Positions 45,663 through 55,308 are shown, numbered from the stretch's first letter. The stretch: DNA of 64,000 bases from Anaerolineales bacterium (GCA_016789025.1 JAEURC010000025.1:1-64000); one strand, 5' to 3'. Numbers and translations are program-made. Notes: generated by a model from the letters alone, not told the origin.

Positions 45663-47192
45663 ATGCACATCTTCCTCTACGGACCGCCTGGCTCAGGCAA
45701 ATCTACGATCGGGAGAATCGTCTCCCGCAACCTCAAACTCCCGTTCATTGACCTCGACCGAGTCATCGAAACCAATGCTGGCATGTCCATTCCGCAGATC
45801 ATGGCACAGCAAGGCGAATCGGCGTTTCGTGATTTGGAATCGGCGGCATTGCGGGAGTGTTGTTCCCCTCTCCCTTTGGGAGAGGGGTTAGGGCGCCGTG
45901 CTGAGCTTGTCGAAGCAGTGAGGGAAAGCGTCATTGCCCTCGGCGGCGGCGCGTTGTTGCGCGAAGAAAACCGTCAACTCGCGGAGAGCAAAGGCAAAGT
46001 TGTTTTGCTTTCGGCGGAGTTGAAAACACTCCTTGAAAGGTTGAACAAAGATTTGGAACGCCGTCCCCTGCTTGCGGGCGATCTGAAAACAAAACTTGCA
46101 AACTTGCTTGAGAAGCGCCGCGAACATTACGGTTCATTCGCGTTGGAAATTCAAACGGATAACAACCCCGCCAAGCAAAACGCGCATCTTGTACAGGTCA
46201 TCCTGGGTCGGCATCGTCTTTCCGCGATGGGGGAGTATGATGTCATCGTGGGACAAGTTGCCAATTTGTCCTACGGCAATCTCGTTGTCACCGACGAGAA
46301 CGTGGCGAAACATCATCTCAAAAAGTTCAATATTGAAAAGTCAATCATCATTCCCGCTGGCGAAGAACATAAAAATCTCGAAACGGTCTCGCGCTTGTGG
46401 AAAGCCTTCCTCGAAAACGGACTCGACCGCAAAAGCACGATCATCGCCCTCGGCGGCGGCGTGATCGGCGACCTCGCAGGTTTTGCCGCGTCCACGTATA
46501 TGCGCGGGATTGATTGGATCGCCGTGCCGACGACCCTGCTGGCGATGGTGGACGCCTCCATCGGCGGAAAAACGGGATTCGACTTGCCCGAAGGGAAAAA
46601 CCTCATCGGTTCTTTCCACCCTCCGAGGCTGGTGCTGGCTGACCCCAGCCTTTTGCGCACTCTCAGCGACCGCGACCTGCGCTCTGGCATGGCGGAAGTG
46701 GTGAAGCATGGGATCATCGCCGACCCCGAATTATTCGCATGGTGTTCAAACGGAATGGATTGGGTGAAAAACAATCTCGAAGACGTAGTCAAACGCGCGA
46801 TGGCGGTGAAGATAAAAATTATCGAAGAGGATCCGTACGAAAAAGGAATCCGCGCGGCGCTGAATTTGGGTCACACAGTAGGACACGCGGTTGAACTCGT
46901 CAGCGGATTCAAGTTGAGTCACGGCGAGTCCGTTTCAATTGGGATGGTGGTCGAGGCGAAGTACGCGGTTAGCGAAGGGCGTGCAGTTCAAGGGTCGGAT
47001 GAGGCGATTGAGTCCACGTTATCCAAACTGGGATTGCCGACTCGAATCCCCGATGGAGTGTCACACGAGGCGATCATCCGCGCGATGAGGGTGGACAAGA
47101 AGAAGAATGCGAAATCCATCCGCTTTGCGTTGCCTGTTGAAATTGGTAAAGTTGAATTGGTGGACGTGACGAATTTGGAAGAGGTTCTGTAA
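45663..47192 (+). CDS. aroKB: Shikimate kinase / 3-dehydroquinate synthase fusion
   Basis: A 509-residue bifunctional protein. Residues 1-175 are shikimate kinase with P-loop LYGPPGSGKSTIGRIVSRN, PFIDLDRVIE and ALGGGALLREE. Residues about 180-509 are dehydroquinate synthase: IPAGEEHKNLETV, LGGGVIGDLAGFAASTYMRG, PTTLLAMVDASIGGKTGFD and AEVVKHGII, plus HTVGHAVELVSGFKLSHGE with zinc ligands. Kinase residues 67-89 derive from a CCCCTCTCC palindrome joined to a CTGAGCTTGTCGAAGCAG unit, in the region after the conserved ESAFRDLES. Such AroKB fusions are known, for example in Thermotoga. Confidence 0.95.
   Translation: MHIFLYGPPGSGKSTIGRIVSRNLKLPFIDLDRVIETNAGMSIPQIMAQQGESAFRDLESAALRECCSPLPLGEGLGRRAELVEAVRESVIALGGGALLREENRQLAESKGKVVLLSAELKTLLERLNKDLERRPLLAGDLKTKLANLLEKRREHYGSFALEIQTDNNPAKQNAHLVQVILGRHRLSAMGEYDVIVGQVANLSYGNLVVTDENVAKHHLKKFNIEKSIIIPAGEEHKNLETVSRLWKAFLENGLDRKSTIIALGGGVIGDLAGFAASTYMRGIDWIAVPTTLLAMVDASIGGKTGFDLPEGKNLIGSFHPPRLVLADPSLLRTLSDRDLRSGMAEVVKHGIIADPELFAWCSNGMDWVKNNLEDVVKRAMAVKIKIIEEDPYEKGIRAALNLGHTVGHAVELVSGFKLSHGESVSIGMVVEAKYAVSEGRAVQGSDEAIESTLSKLGLPTRIPDGVSHEAIIRAMRVDKKKNAKSIRFALPVEIGKVELVDVTNLEEVL
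45863..45928. repeat. In-frame repeat inside the kinase part of aroKB
   Basis: TTCCCCTCTCCCTTTGGGAG, then AGGGGTTAGGGCG, joined to GTGCTGAGCTTGTCGAAGC, then AGTGAGGGAA. The frame is kept between the conserved DLESAALRE and the VIALGGGA strand. Confidence 0.9.
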
Positions 47193-47240
47193 CGCGACAT
47201 TTATGTCGCTTTTGCAATACGCGACATGAATGTCGCGATA
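47192..47240. repeat. Repeated hairpin units CGCGACATTTATGTCGC
   Basis: Two GCGACAT-AT(G/A)-ATGTCGC hairpins in tandem (47194-47209 and 47221-47236) in the aroKB-aroQ spacer. Confidence 0.8.
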
Positions 47241-47250
47241 CGGAGTCAAA

Positions 47251-47676
47251 ATGAAAATCTTAATCTTGCACGGACCCAACCTCAACCTCCTCGGCACACG
47301 CGAGCCTGAAGTGTACGGCTCGTTGACGTTGGATGAAATCAACAACAAGTTGATCGAGTTGGGAAAAGAATTAGGCGCGGAAGTGAAATGCCTGCAATCG
47401 AATCACGAGGGCGCGTTGATCGACGCGTTGCACGACGCGCGGACGTGGGCAAGCGGCGTGGTCTTCAACCCTGGCGGCTACACTCACACATCCGTTGCAT
47501 TGCGGGATGCCGTTAGTGCGATTCAAATCCCCGTGATCGAAGTTCATCTCTCGAACGTGTACGCGCGTGAGGAGTTTCGACATACATCTTTAATTTCAGC
47601 AGTTTGCAAAGGGAAGATCACAGGGCTTGGATGGAAATCATACGCGCTAGCCTTGCGGGCATTGATGGAGGAGTGA
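47251..47676 (+). CDS. aroQ: 3-dehydroquinate dehydratase, type II
   Basis: Dodecameric type II dehydroquinase of 141 residues, third shikimate step. ILHGPNLNLLGTREPEVYGS holds the catalytic tyrosine and arginine loop. QSNHEGALIDALHDA, VFNPGGYTHTSVALRDA and PVIEVHLSNVYAREEFRHTS carry the other active-site residues. The ATG at 47251 is placed where homology begins; upstream codons lie in a repeat. Last gene of the block. With AroF, AroB, AroE, AroK, AroA and AroC it completes the route to chorismate. Confidence 0.97.
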   Translation: MKILILHGPNLNLLGTREPEVYGSLTLDEINNKLIELGKELGAEVKCLQSNHEGALIDALHDARTWASGVVFNPGGYTHTSVALRDAVSAIQIPVIEVHLSNVYAREEFRHTSLISAVCKGKITGLGWKSYALALRALMEE

Positions 47677-47689
47677 GACTCCCTCTCCC

Positions 47690-47748
47690 TTCATGCTGAG
47701 CGGAGCGATAGCGGAGACGAAGCGGGGAGATGGCTGGGGTGAGGGTGT
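47690..47748. repeat. Inverted repeat, CCCTCTCCC family, after aroQ
   Basis: CTCCCTCTCCCTTC ... GGGGAGATGGCTGGGGTGAGGG, with CTGAGCGGAGCGATAGCGGAG in the middle. Its parts resemble those in aroKB and trpA. Confidence 0.75.
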
Positions 47749-47767
47749 GTAAGGGCGAATCAAAAAC

Positions 47768-47790
47768 GGGACAGCCTTATCAGCTGTCCC
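47768..47790. terminator. Bidirectional terminator between aroQ and the transporter
   Basis: GGGACAGC and GCTGTCCC flank a 7-base loop between convergent genes. A-rich sequence lies on the left and TTCGTG on the right, so it is a moderate terminator for both strands. Confidence 0.65.
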
Positions 47791-47814
47791 TTCGTGTTTG
47801 AAGCGGTTGAATTA

Positions 47815-49176
47815 TTAATCTGATGGTGGCTTGAAGATCAGGAAGACTGCATTGATGAGAATGCCCAACACCGCCGCAGTCGCAATGGCAGGCAAGCCGC
47901 TCGGGAAGATGCCGGGGATGATCACCGGTATGAACCCGCCTGAGTATCCGATATTTCCGCCGATACCCACGATCATGATGACCGCGCCGATGGCGAGGTT
48001 GCGCGGGCTAAACAGGCTGACCTTATTCTCTTGAATAAGCGCGATGCCTTGCATACCGATCACGCCGAAGAGATAGATCGCAAGCCCGCCGCTGACCGCC
48101 AGCGGAACGGATGCCACAAGCGCCTGTAGTTTTCCGACAAAGCCAAGCAGAATGGCAATGACGCCAGCCGCGATCAACGCGGGACCGGAGTAGTTGCGGG
48201 TGATCGCCATGAGCGAGTTGTTCTCGCCGTAGTTGGTGCCGGCGGTGGCGCCCATTAAACCGTTCAAGAAATCGCCGACGCCATCGAACACCAGGTTGTA
48301 GCCAATGTAATTATCGAGTTGGATTTTTTCGCGTCCCGATTCTTCGGCGAAGCGGTCGACGTAGAGGCTCATCTGATAAAGATGCGCGGTCGACTCGGGG
48401 ATGGTTGCGATTGCCATGATCGAAATACTGACGACAGCAGTCAAGAACAGCCCGCCACTGAATGCGGGGAAAGTGATATTGGGCATGGCGAACAACGGCG
48501 CCGCGCTAATTGCCGCCGTGTTAGCGGAACCCGGATCCACGATCATCGAGAAGACGTACCCAAAAATGCCGCCGAGTAGAATGGGAAGCATCCCGATGAA
48601 ACCTTTTCCCTGCAAATATACCGAGAGCATAATGGTCACGATCAGGGTGACAAAGGAAACCGTGAAATTGGCGCTGGCCATCTGACCCAGGGCGGCATAT
48701 GCCAAGCCGAAACCGATGATAGCCGCAACCGAACCTGTGACGATGGGCGGCAGGATCATGTCAAACTTATCCTTCCCCACGCCGCGGATGATGAAGCCGA
48801 TCACGATGTTTAACAAGCCGGTTACCACGATACCAGCTTGCATCGTACTGATCACTTCGTTTGGAACCGGCACGCCGAATTGAGGGGCGGCACCGGTCAT
48901 CGCTGTAACAATGCCGATATAAGCGGCAATGTACGCGAAGCTTGAGCCGTAGAAAAGCGGGATGAAGTTGCCGACGCCGCGTCGCGACAACACCAGCGCG
49001 ACGATCGTCGAAATCCCAGAAGCCAGCAAAACTGTGCTCACGTGGAACCCGCATAACGCGGCGACCAGCACCGTAGCGGGGAACATCGTTAACACGTGCT
49101 GAAAGCCCAGTAGGATGGTCTGCCCCATGGGGGGCGTATCGTTGGGCATGTAACCGATCACATTATTTTTAGCCAT
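47815..49176 (-). CDS. NCS2-family nucleobase (uracil/xanthine) permease
   Basis: A 453-residue integral membrane proton symporter of the UraA/PbuX family. Many hydrophobic segments are visible, about 12-14 as in the family. The N-terminal LLGFQHVLTMFPATVLVAAL carries the conserved QH. The substrate-site segment is DGVGDFLNGLMGATAGTNYGENNS, and the helix 8 glutamate region reads IATIPESTAHLYQMSL. The sequence suggests a uracil- or xanthine-type substrate but cannot separate them. AAAGGAGAG precedes the ATG. It is divergent from coxG and may feed the catabolic genes that follow. Confidence 0.93.
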   Translation of the reverse strand: MAKNNVIGYMPNDTPPMGQTILLGFQHVLTMFPATVLVAALCGFHVSTVLLASGISTIVALVLSRRGVGNFIPLFYGSSFAYIAAYIGIVTAMTGAAPQFGVPVPNEVISTMQAGIVVTGLLNIVIGFIIRGVGKDKFDMILPPIVTGSVAAIIGFGLAYAALGQMASANFTVSFVTLIVTIMLSVYLQGKGFIGMLPILLGGIFGYVFSMIVDPGSANTAAISAAPLFAMPNITFPAFSGGLFLTAVVSISIMAIATIPESTAHLYQMSLYVDRFAEESGREKIQLDNYIGYNLVFDGVGDFLNGLMGATAGTNYGENNSLMAITRNYSGPALIAAGVIAILLGFVGKLQALVASVPLAVSGGLAIYLFGVIGMQGIALIQENKVSLFSPRNLAIGAVIMIVGIGGNIGYSGGFIPVIIPGIFPSGLPAIATAAVLGILINAVFLIFKPPSD

Positions 49177-49261
49177 TGCATTCTCTCCTTTTATTGATTG
49201 AGTTCGTCTTACCTGCGGATGTTTTTTTCAGGGTAGCTATCACGTTATGAATCGCACCTCC

Positions 49262-49372
49262 AAATAAAAAGTCGCCAGCATCTTACGCGCGGCGACACAA
49301 AAAACGACAGACAGGCTCATGGGCAATGAGCGTGTTCATCGCGGGATCAAAATCCTGCAACCTGACCTGTCT
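49262..49372 (-). ncRNA. Structured leader upstream of the nucleobase permease (riboswitch candidate)
   Basis: On the minus strand AGACAGG (49372-49366) pairs with CCUGUCU (49315-49309), closing a multibranch of three small hairpins: GGAU/AUCC, GCG/CGC and CUCAU/AUGAG. Downstream, GUCGCC (49296-49291) pairs with GGCGAC (49276-49271) and is followed by UUUUUAUUU, a rho-independent terminator. The coding start is 95 bases further on. This is the layout of a ligand-controlled terminator before a transporter gene. It does not match the purine or guanidine riboswitch consensus I know. The rest of the 421-base spacer holds the coxG promoter. Confidence 0.5.
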
Positions 49373-49485
49373 CATATTACTTTACATAACCCTTGAATGT
49401 AAGCGGGGATACGCCTTTTGGGGGATGAAAACCCGTGTCTTTCCGCACCTCAGCCTGCCTCGGCGTGGACGCCCTTCTCCCCTGT

Positions 49486-49515
49486 TGACGTTCGCATCGC
49501 CACTGTGCTACACTA
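49486..49515 (+). promoter_or_regulatory. Candidate promoter of coxG
   Basis: TTGACG (49486-49491) and TACACT (49510-49515) with an 18-base spacer, 82 bases upstream of the coxG start. Confidence 0.5.
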
Positions 49516-49597
49516 CCTCGTGTATCGGATGCGCCGAAGGCGTCTATCATCCGCTACAATATCCGCATCGCCAGCAACTCTCAAGGAAACCTTCTCC

Positions 49598-50044
49598 ATG
49601 CAACTCAAAGGCAGCGTCACCATCAAAGCGCCGCGCAACAAAGTGTGGGATTTTCTCACCGACCCAAATCAACTTGGGCAATGTGTGCCGGGCGTCGAAA
49701 AAGTGGAAGAGATCGAGAAACTGAAAAAATATCGCGGCGTTGTTTCGGTGGGGTTGGGTTCCGTTAAAGCGAAGTTCAACGGCGACGTGGACATCCTCGA
49801 ATTGGATGAACCTAATTTCGCAAAACTCAAAGCGCACGGCAAGGCAACAGGCAGTACAGCCGACGCCATTAGCGAAATGAAAATGTCCGACGCGCCCGAT
49901 AACTGCACGCTCGTCGAATGGACGGCGGATGTTAACGTCTCAGGTCAGTTAGCGAGCTTGGTCTCGAGATTGATGTTGCCTGTATCGCAAAAACTCGCGG
50001 GGTTGTTTTACGATGAGGTGAAGAGAAGGGTTGAAGATCATTAA
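49598..50044 (+). CDS. coxG: CoxG-type SRPBCC protein (carbon monoxide dehydrogenase subunit G family)
   Basis: A 148-residue START/SRPBCC fold protein. MQLKGSVTIKAPRNKVWDFLTDPNQL and CVPGVEKVEEIE are the family signatures. CoxG proteins accompany molybdenum hydroxylases of the CO dehydrogenase family and are linked to membrane recruitment or maturation. No C-terminal membrane helix is present, so membrane anchoring as in Oligotropha is unlikely. The start is at the ATG at 49598 where homology begins. It heads the catabolic region containing xdhC and the hydroxylase subunits. Confidence 0.9.
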   Translation: MQLKGSVTIKAPRNKVWDFLTDPNQLGQCVPGVEKVEEIEKLKKYRGVVSVGLGSVKAKFNGDVDILELDEPNFAKLKAHGKATGSTADAISEMKMSDAPDNCTLVEWTADVNVSGQLASLVSRLMLPVSQKLAGLFYDEVKRRVEDH

Positions 50045-50213
50045 CTCACCTTACGCAGTACGGCAAGATTTATCTTGCCATTCGCCCGTTTTTTCTCAAC
50101 CTATAGTCGCAAAGTGAACTTTGCGGTACGACCGAAGGCGGGAAAATAATACCAATGTTATCCATATTCCCGTTTAAATATTGCGTTTGATATTCGTTAT
50201 AGACCAAGATTAT

Positions 50214-50236
50214 GGTAACATTCTTTGAGTGTTACC
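50214..50236 (+). promoter_or_regulatory. Operator-like inverted repeat upstream of aceB
   Basis: GGTAACA and TGTTACC (7-bp arms, 9-base spacer) lie 45 bases before the aceB start, overlapping a possible weak promoter. The symmetry fits a dimeric repressor site. The rest of the 236-base spacer contains hairpins GGCAAGAT/ATCTTGCC (50060) and GCAAAGT/ACTTTGC (50110). Confidence 0.45.
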
Positions 50237-50280
50237 GTCCATACATAAACGAGAAGTGAATCGATCACTATGGAATCTTG

Positions 50281-51858
50281 ATGGAACTAACGGCTGCATT
50301 ATCCCCGAGTTTCGATGAAATTTTGACCGCAGATGCCCTGCGGTTCCTCGAAAAACTCGAACGAGAATTTGGCGCGCGCCGACTTAGCATGCTAAGGGCG
50401 CGCGTTGCGCGTCAGGAGGAGTTTGACGCCGGCGGCATGCCCGATTTTCTACCTGCCACCCGCCACGTCCGCGCGGGAGATTGGAAAGTTGCGCCGATTC
50501 CAGCCGACCTGCAAAACCGCCGCGTCGAGATCACGGGTCCCACCGACCGCAAGATGGCGATCAACGCCCTCAACTCCGGCGCGAACGTCTTCATGGCTGA
50601 TTTCGAAGACGCCAACTCTCCCACGTGGAATAACATGATCGAGGGGCATATCAATCTGCGCGACGCGCTCGAACGGACCATTGACTTTACCTCTCCCGAC
50701 GGAAAACGCTACAGCCTCAATGACCGGGTGGCTGTTCTTATGGTTCGCCCGCGCGGCTGGCATCTCACTGAAAAGCACGCGCTGGTGGATGGTAAGCCGA
50801 TCTCCGCTTCGCTGTTCGACTTTGGTTTGTATTTTTTTCACAACGCGCGTCGCCTGCTGGAGAAGGGGTCCGGTCCCTATTTCTATCTTCCCAAACTCGA
50901 AGGTCATCTGGAAGCCCGCTTGTGGAACGACGTCTTCAACTTCGCGCAAGATGCGCTGGGTCTGCCGCGCGGCACGATCAAGGTCACTGTGCTGATTGAG
51001 ACCATCCTTGCCGCGTTCGAAATGGAAGAGATCCTCTACGAACTGCGCGATCACATCGCCGGGTTGAATGCGGGTCGCTGGGATTACATTTTCAGCGTCA
51101 TCAAGAAATTTCACAACAACCCAAACATCGTTTTGCCGGACCGCTCCCAGATCACCATGACCGTGCCGTTCATGCGCGCCTACACCGAATTGCTGGTGAA
51201 GACCTGCCATACGCGCGGCGCGCACGCCATTGGCGGCATGGCGGCGTTCATACCCAGCCGAAAAGATCCGCAGATCAATGAGACCGCGCTGGCAAAGGTC
51301 CGCGCGGATAAACAGCGCGAATCAACTGACGGATTCGACGGCACGTGGGTGGCGCATCCCGACTTGACGCCTGTCGCGGCGGAGGCTTTCGAGCGTGTGT
51401 TGCAAGACAAGCCTCATCAAAAAGAAAAGTTGAGAGAGGATGTCGCGGTTAGCGCCGCAAACCTTTTGGATTTCAAGATCGACGGATCCAACGTGACCGA
51501 GGCGGGCGCGCGGCTCAATATCAATGTGGCTTTGCAATACCTGGATTCCTGGTTGCGCGGCTCGGGCGCGGTTGGAATTTACAACTTGATGGAAGACGCC
51601 GCCACCGCGGAAATTTCGCGCGCGCAGGTCTGGCAGTGGATTCATCATCACACGCCGCTCGCAGACGGGCGCGCGATGACGGCTGATCTGTATCGCGGCT
51701 TTCTCGAAGAAGAACTGGGGAAGATTCGGTCGCAGTATGGCGAGCAGGCTTACCCGTCGAGCAGAATCGAAGAGGCGAAACAGTTGTTCAATCGCCTGAC
51801 GTTGGACAAATCCTTCGCCGACTTTCTCACGCTTCCCGCATATGACTATTTGGACTGA
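50281..51858 (+). CDS. aceB: Malate synthase A
   Basis: Condenses glyoxylate with acetyl-CoA to malate. 525 residues, the length of the AceB form. [59 protein letters not shown] and [18 protein letters not shown] (catalytic and Mg2+ glutamates) are conserved. [20 protein letters not shown] and [14 protein letters not shown] belong to the C-terminal domain with the catalytic aspartate. The start is an ATG at 50281; a TTG codon directly before it is also in frame. It pairs with isocitrate lyase downstream and can use glyoxylate from isocitrate or ureide breakdown. Confidence 0.96.
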   Translation: MELTAALSPSFDEILTADALRFLEKLEREFGARRLSMLRARVARQEEFDAGGMPDFLPATRHVRAGDWKVAPIPADLQNRRVEITGPTDRKMAINALNSGANVFMADFEDANSPTWNNMIEGHINLRDALERTIDFTSPDGKRYSLNDRVAVLMVRPRGWHLTEKHALVDGKPISASLFDFGLYFFHNARRLLEKGSGPYFYLPKLEGHLEARLWNDVFNFAQDALGLPRGTIKVTVLIETILAAFEMEEILYELRDHIAGLNAGRWDYIFSVIKKFHNNPNIVLPDRSQITMTVPFMRAYTELLVKTCHTRGAHAIGGMAAFIPSRKDPQINETALAKVRADKQRESTDGFDGTWVAHPDLTPVAAEAFERVLQDKPHQKEKLREDVAVSAANLLDFKIDGSNVTEAGARLNINVALQYLDSWLRGSGAVGIYNLMEDAATAEISRAQVWQWIHHHTPLADGRAMTADLYRGFLEEELGKIRSQYGEQAYPSSRIEEAKQLFNRLTLDKSFADFLTLPAYDYLD

Positions 51859-51953
51859 CCGCCCTCTTCATTAAGTTTCATCTGTTACGTCTCTCCCTCT
51901 TCGACGCGCGGGCTGGCTCGCCCGACCAAAAATTGTACAAAGGAGAATGGACC

Positions 51954-53255
51954 ATGTATCACAAATACCAACCCAAGTCTGTCGAGGAATTGAAGAACGA
52001 GTGGGCGCAGAATCCGCGCTGGGCGGGCGTGAAGCGTCCGTATTCCGCCGAGGAAGTGGATCGCCTGCGCGGGACGTTTCAACACGATCACACGATCGCG
52101 CGCATGGGGGCGGAGCGTTTGTGGGAATTGCTACACGCTGAAAAATTCATCCGCGCGCTTGGCGCGTTGACGGGCAATCAGGCGGTGGAGATGGTGCAAG
52201 CGGGGTTGAAGGCGATCTATCTCAGTGGCTGGCAGGTGGCAGGCGATGCGAACGATGCGTTGACGATGTACCCCGACCAGAGCCTGTACCCGGTGACGAG
52301 CGTGCCGACCGTGTTGCGTCGAATCAATAACGCGTTGATCCGCGCCGATCAGATCCAACATATGGAAGGACGCGACGGCGAAGTGCATTACTTCGCGCCC
52401 ATCGTCGCCGATGCGGAGGCTGGTTTTGGCGGTCCGCTCAACACGTTTGAATTGATCAAAGGCATGATCGAGGCGGGCGCGGCGGGCATACACCTCGAAG
52501 ACCAACTCTCTTCCATGAAGAAGTGCGGGCACATGGGCGGTAAAGTGTTGGTGCCGATCCACGATTTTGTGCAGAAGTTGATCGCGGCGCGGCTCGCGGC
52601 AGATGTGCAGGGCGTGCCCACCATCTTCGTCGGGCGCACGGACGCTCTCGGCGCTACGCTCATTCGCGGTGACATTGACCGTGTGGACCAGAAACATCTC
52701 AGCGGCGAACGCACTGCGGACGGATTCTGGGTCGTCAAGAACGGGCTTGAGTACGCCGTGGCGCGCGCGCTTGAGTTCGCTCCGTATGTGGATTTGATCT
52801 GGTGCGAAACATCCACGCCCGATATGGACGAAGCGCGCGAATTCGCGAGGGCGATCCATGCCAGCCATCCCGGCAAGTTATTGGCGTATAATTGCTCTCC
52901 ATCGTTTAATTGGAAGCGCAAACTCAACGACCAGCAGATCGCGGCGTTCCAGGAAGAATTAGGCGACATGGGCTATAAGTTTCAGTTCATCACGCTGGCG
53001 GGTTTCCATACCCTCAATGCCAGCATGTACGACCTGGCTTGGAATTACGCCCGCGCGGGCATGACCGCCTTTGTGAACGTGCAGGAACACGAATTCAAGA
53101 TGGAACGCGAGATGGGTTTCCGCGCCGTGAAGCATCAATCCTTCGTTGGCGCGGGATATTTTGACCAGGTGCAAATGGCTGTGACCGGCGGCGATGTGTC
53201 CACATCTGCCATGAAAGGTTCAACCGAGGAACAGCAATTCAGCGTCAGTCATTAA
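51954..53255 (+). CDS. aceA: Isocitrate lyase
   Basis: Splits isocitrate to succinate and glyoxylate. 433 residues. The active-site motif [16 protein letters not shown] contains the catalytic cysteine (KKCGH). [40 protein letters not shown] and [12 protein letters not shown] are family segments that bind metal and glyoxylate, and [13 protein letters not shown] closes the site. The ATG at 51954 follows ACAAAGGAGAATGGACC. Malate synthase lies directly upstream, so the glyoxylate shunt is complete. Confidence 0.97.
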   Translation: MYHKYQPKSVEELKNEWAQNPRWAGVKRPYSAEEVDRLRGTFQHDHTIARMGAERLWELLHAEKFIRALGALTGNQAVEMVQAGLKAIYLSGWQVAGDANDALTMYPDQSLYPVTSVPTVLRRINNALIRADQIQHMEGRDGEVHYFAPIVADAEAGFGGPLNTFELIKGMIEAGAAGIHLEDQLSSMKKCGHMGGKVLVPIHDFVQKLIAARLAADVQGVPTIFVGRTDALGATLIRGDIDRVDQKHLSGERTADGFWVVKNGLEYAVARALEFAPYVDLIWCETSTPDMDEAREFARAIHASHPGKLLAYNCSPSFNWKRKLNDQQIAAFQEELGDMGYKFQFITLAGFHTLNASMYDLAWNYARAGMTAFVNVQEHEFKMEREMGFRAVKHQSFVGAGYFDQVQMAVTGGDVSTSAMKGSTEEQQFSVSH

Positions 53256-53310
53256 CGGCTCATGGGTCGCCGGTCGCGGAGTTTGATAACGCTTTTCAGC
53301 CTCTGCGACC

Positions 53311-54372
53311 ATGCGCGACATACTCATTGATATTCAACATTGGCAGAAAGAGGGGGAGTCGATTGCGCTCGCCACCGTGATTCAAACGTGGGGGTCCGCG
53401 CCGCGAAGAATCGGCTCGCACATGGCGTTCACCCTTAGTGGAAAGATCGCAGGCTCGGTCAGCGGCGGATGCGTGGAGAACACGGTCATCGAAGCGGGGA
53501 TGCAGGTGTTGAAGATGAATCATCCGCAACTGTTGCATTTCGGCGTGGCAGACGAGACTGCCTGGGGGGTTGGTCTTGCGTGCGGCGGAAGTATTGATGT
53601 TTTCGTCCAGCCGCTCGACGCTCAAGTTTTTCACGAAATAAAAAAAGTTATCAATAATGAGGAAGGCGCGCATCACGTCACGGTGATCGGCGGCGCGGAA
53701 GAATTGCTTGGGGAGCAAGTTTTGATTCAAGATAATCGAATCGTCGCTGGCTCGCTTGGCAACGGAATTGACTCGCGGGTGTTGAATCTGTCACCAGAAA
53801 TTTCCATGCCGCAACAACTGGCAATGGAAGAAGCACAAGTTTTTATCAACGTCATTCGACCTGCGCCTACACTGGTCATTGTCGGCGGGGTGCATATCGC
53901 CATTGCGTTGGCATCACTCGCAAAAACGCTTGGCTATCAAATCATCCTCATTGACCCGCGCAAGGCTTGGGGCAATGAAACCAGATTCCCGCATGTGGAT
54001 AGCTTGATTCAATTATGGGTTGACGAAGCATTTGAACAGATCAAGATCAATCCATCCACTGCCATTGCTGTGTTGACACACGACCCAAAGATTGACGACC
54101 CTGCGATAAAATTGGCGTTGAACAGTTCGGCGTTCTACGTCGGCGCGTTGGGGAGTAAGAACACGAATGCAAAACGAAGAGAAAGATTGCTGAGCGACGG
54201 CGTGAGCGAATCGCAGATGGACAAGGTCCGCGCGCCCATTGGCTTGGACATCGGCGCGCAAAATCCAGAGGAGATCGCGCTAGCCGTCATGTCGCAGATT
54301 GTACAAACTTTCAGAAAACAGAATCAAGTTGAAGGGAAGAGAGAAGCGCAGTCTCTAGTCTGCAATCTCTAA
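53311..54372 (+). CDS. XdhC/CoxI-family molybdenum hydroxylase maturation factor
   Basis: A 353-residue protein. The XdhC N-domain (about residues 1-80) reads IALATVIQTWGSAPRRIGSHM and GSVSGGCVENTVIEAG, with cysteine in the conserved GGC. A Rossmann C-domain (about 185-340) reads LVIVGGVHIAIALASLAKTLG and VGALGSKNTNAKRRERL. XdhC binds molybdenum cofactor, protects its sulfurated form and inserts it into xanthine-dehydrogenase-type enzymes. The last residues (EAQSLVCNL) come from an AGTCTCTAGTCTGCAATCTCT repeat. It precedes the FAD and 2Fe-2S subunit genes. Confidence 0.92.
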   Translation: MRDILIDIQHWQKEGESIALATVIQTWGSAPRRIGSHMAFTLSGKIAGSVSGGCVENTVIEAGMQVLKMNHPQLLHFGVADETAWGVGLACGGSIDVFVQPLDAQVFHEIKKVINNEEGAHHVTVIGGAEELLGEQVLIQDNRIVAGSLGNGIDSRVLNLSPEISMPQQLAMEEAQVFINVIRPAPTLVIVGGVHIAIALASLAKTLGYQIILIDPRKAWGNETRFPHVDSLIQLWVDEAFEQIKINPSTAIAVLTHDPKIDDPAIKLALNSSAFYVGALGSKNTNAKRRERLLSDGVSESQMDKVRAPIGLDIGAQNPEEIALAVMSQIVQTFRKQNQVEGKREAQSLVCNL

Positions 54373-54400
54373 TCTCCAGTCTCTAATTCTCTAATCCTCT
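54338..54400. repeat. Repeat units of the CAGTCTCTAGTCTCC family, overlapping the xdhC 3' end
   Basis: GCAGTCTCTAGTCTGCAATC followed by TCTAATCTCCAGTCTC and TAATTCTCTAATCC. It encodes the C-terminal tail and stop codon of the XdhC-family protein. Confidence 0.8.
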
Positions 54401-54408
54401 GAGGTATT

Positions 54409-55287
54409 ATGAAGCCCGCACCTTTTGAATACCACTCTCCCAGTTCCATCGAAGAAATCCTGACCTTGAAAAGTCAATACGGCGACGACGCCAAATTTTT
54501 GGCGGGCGGACAAAGCCTTGTGCCTGCGATGAATTTTCGCATTGTTCAGCCGAGCGTGTTGATTGACTTGAATCGCGTGAGCGACTTGAGTTTTATTCGA
54601 GAAGATGGGAATGTGATCCGTGTCGGTTCGATGGCGCGTGAACGGCATTTGGAGTTTGACGCTTCGATTGAAAAGCGAACGCCACTTTTGCATGAAGCTG
54701 TGCCGTCTATCGCGCATCCACAAATTCGCAATCGCGGCACGATCGGCGGGAGTATTGTCAATGCCGACCCTGCGGCTGAATTGCCCGTATTGATGATCGC
54801 GTTGAATGCGAGATTGAAAGCAAAAAATAAATCTGCGGAACGTTGGCTCGACGCAAAAGATTTTTTTGCAGGGATGTTCACCACCGCGCTCGAATCGGAT
54901 GAGGCGTTGGTCGAGATCGAATTGCCGTTTGCCGAACCGCGCACAGGCTGGTCGTTCATGGAAGTCGCGCCGCGCTCTGGCGATTACGCGATGATGGGCG
55001 TTGCGACATCCGTGACGTTGGATGAAAACGGAAAATGCAAATCGGCGAAGTTGGTCTATTTGAACGCGGGTGATGGGCCTGTGGATGCCGTTGAAGCCGC
55101 GCAAAGTTTGGTGGGCGAAATGCTGAACGATACATTAATTGAATCCGCGGCGTTACATGCGAGCGAAAAAGAAATTACCCCGTTCGGGAACATCCACGCT
55201 TCGGCGGAGTTTCAACGTCATTTGGCGAAAACGCTGACGATGAAGACCTTGAAGATCGCGGCGGAACGAGCGACAAAAGAGAATTAG
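54409..55287 (+). CDS. Molybdenum hydroxylase FAD-binding subunit (CoxM-like)
   Basis: A 292-residue medium subunit that passes electrons from the 2Fe-2S subunit to FAD and the acceptor. FAD-binding motifs of the PCMH fold are present: AKFLAGGQSLVPAMNFRI and IRNRGTIGGSIVNADPAAEL, where AGGQS and TIGGS contact the FAD pyrophosphate. The N-terminus FEYHSPSSIEEILTL is typical. The final ATKEN and stop lie in a GAGAATTAG repeat unit. It forms a heterotrimer with the 2Fe-2S subunit downstream and probably the Mo subunit at 62723. Confidence 0.94.
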   Translation: MKPAPFEYHSPSSIEEILTLKSQYGDDAKFLAGGQSLVPAMNFRIVQPSVLIDLNRVSDLSFIREDGNVIRVGSMARERHLEFDASIEKRTPLLHEAVPSIAHPQIRNRGTIGGSIVNADPAAELPVLMIALNARLKAKNKSAERWLDAKDFFAGMFTTALESDEALVEIELPFAEPRTGWSFMEVAPRSGDYAMMGVATSVTLDENGKCKSAKLVYLNAGDGPVDAVEAAQSLVGEMLNDTLIESAALHASEKEITPFGNIHASAEFQRHLAKTLTMKTLKIAAERATKEN

Positions 55288-55308
55288 AGAAGCAGAGAAT
55301 TACTCATT

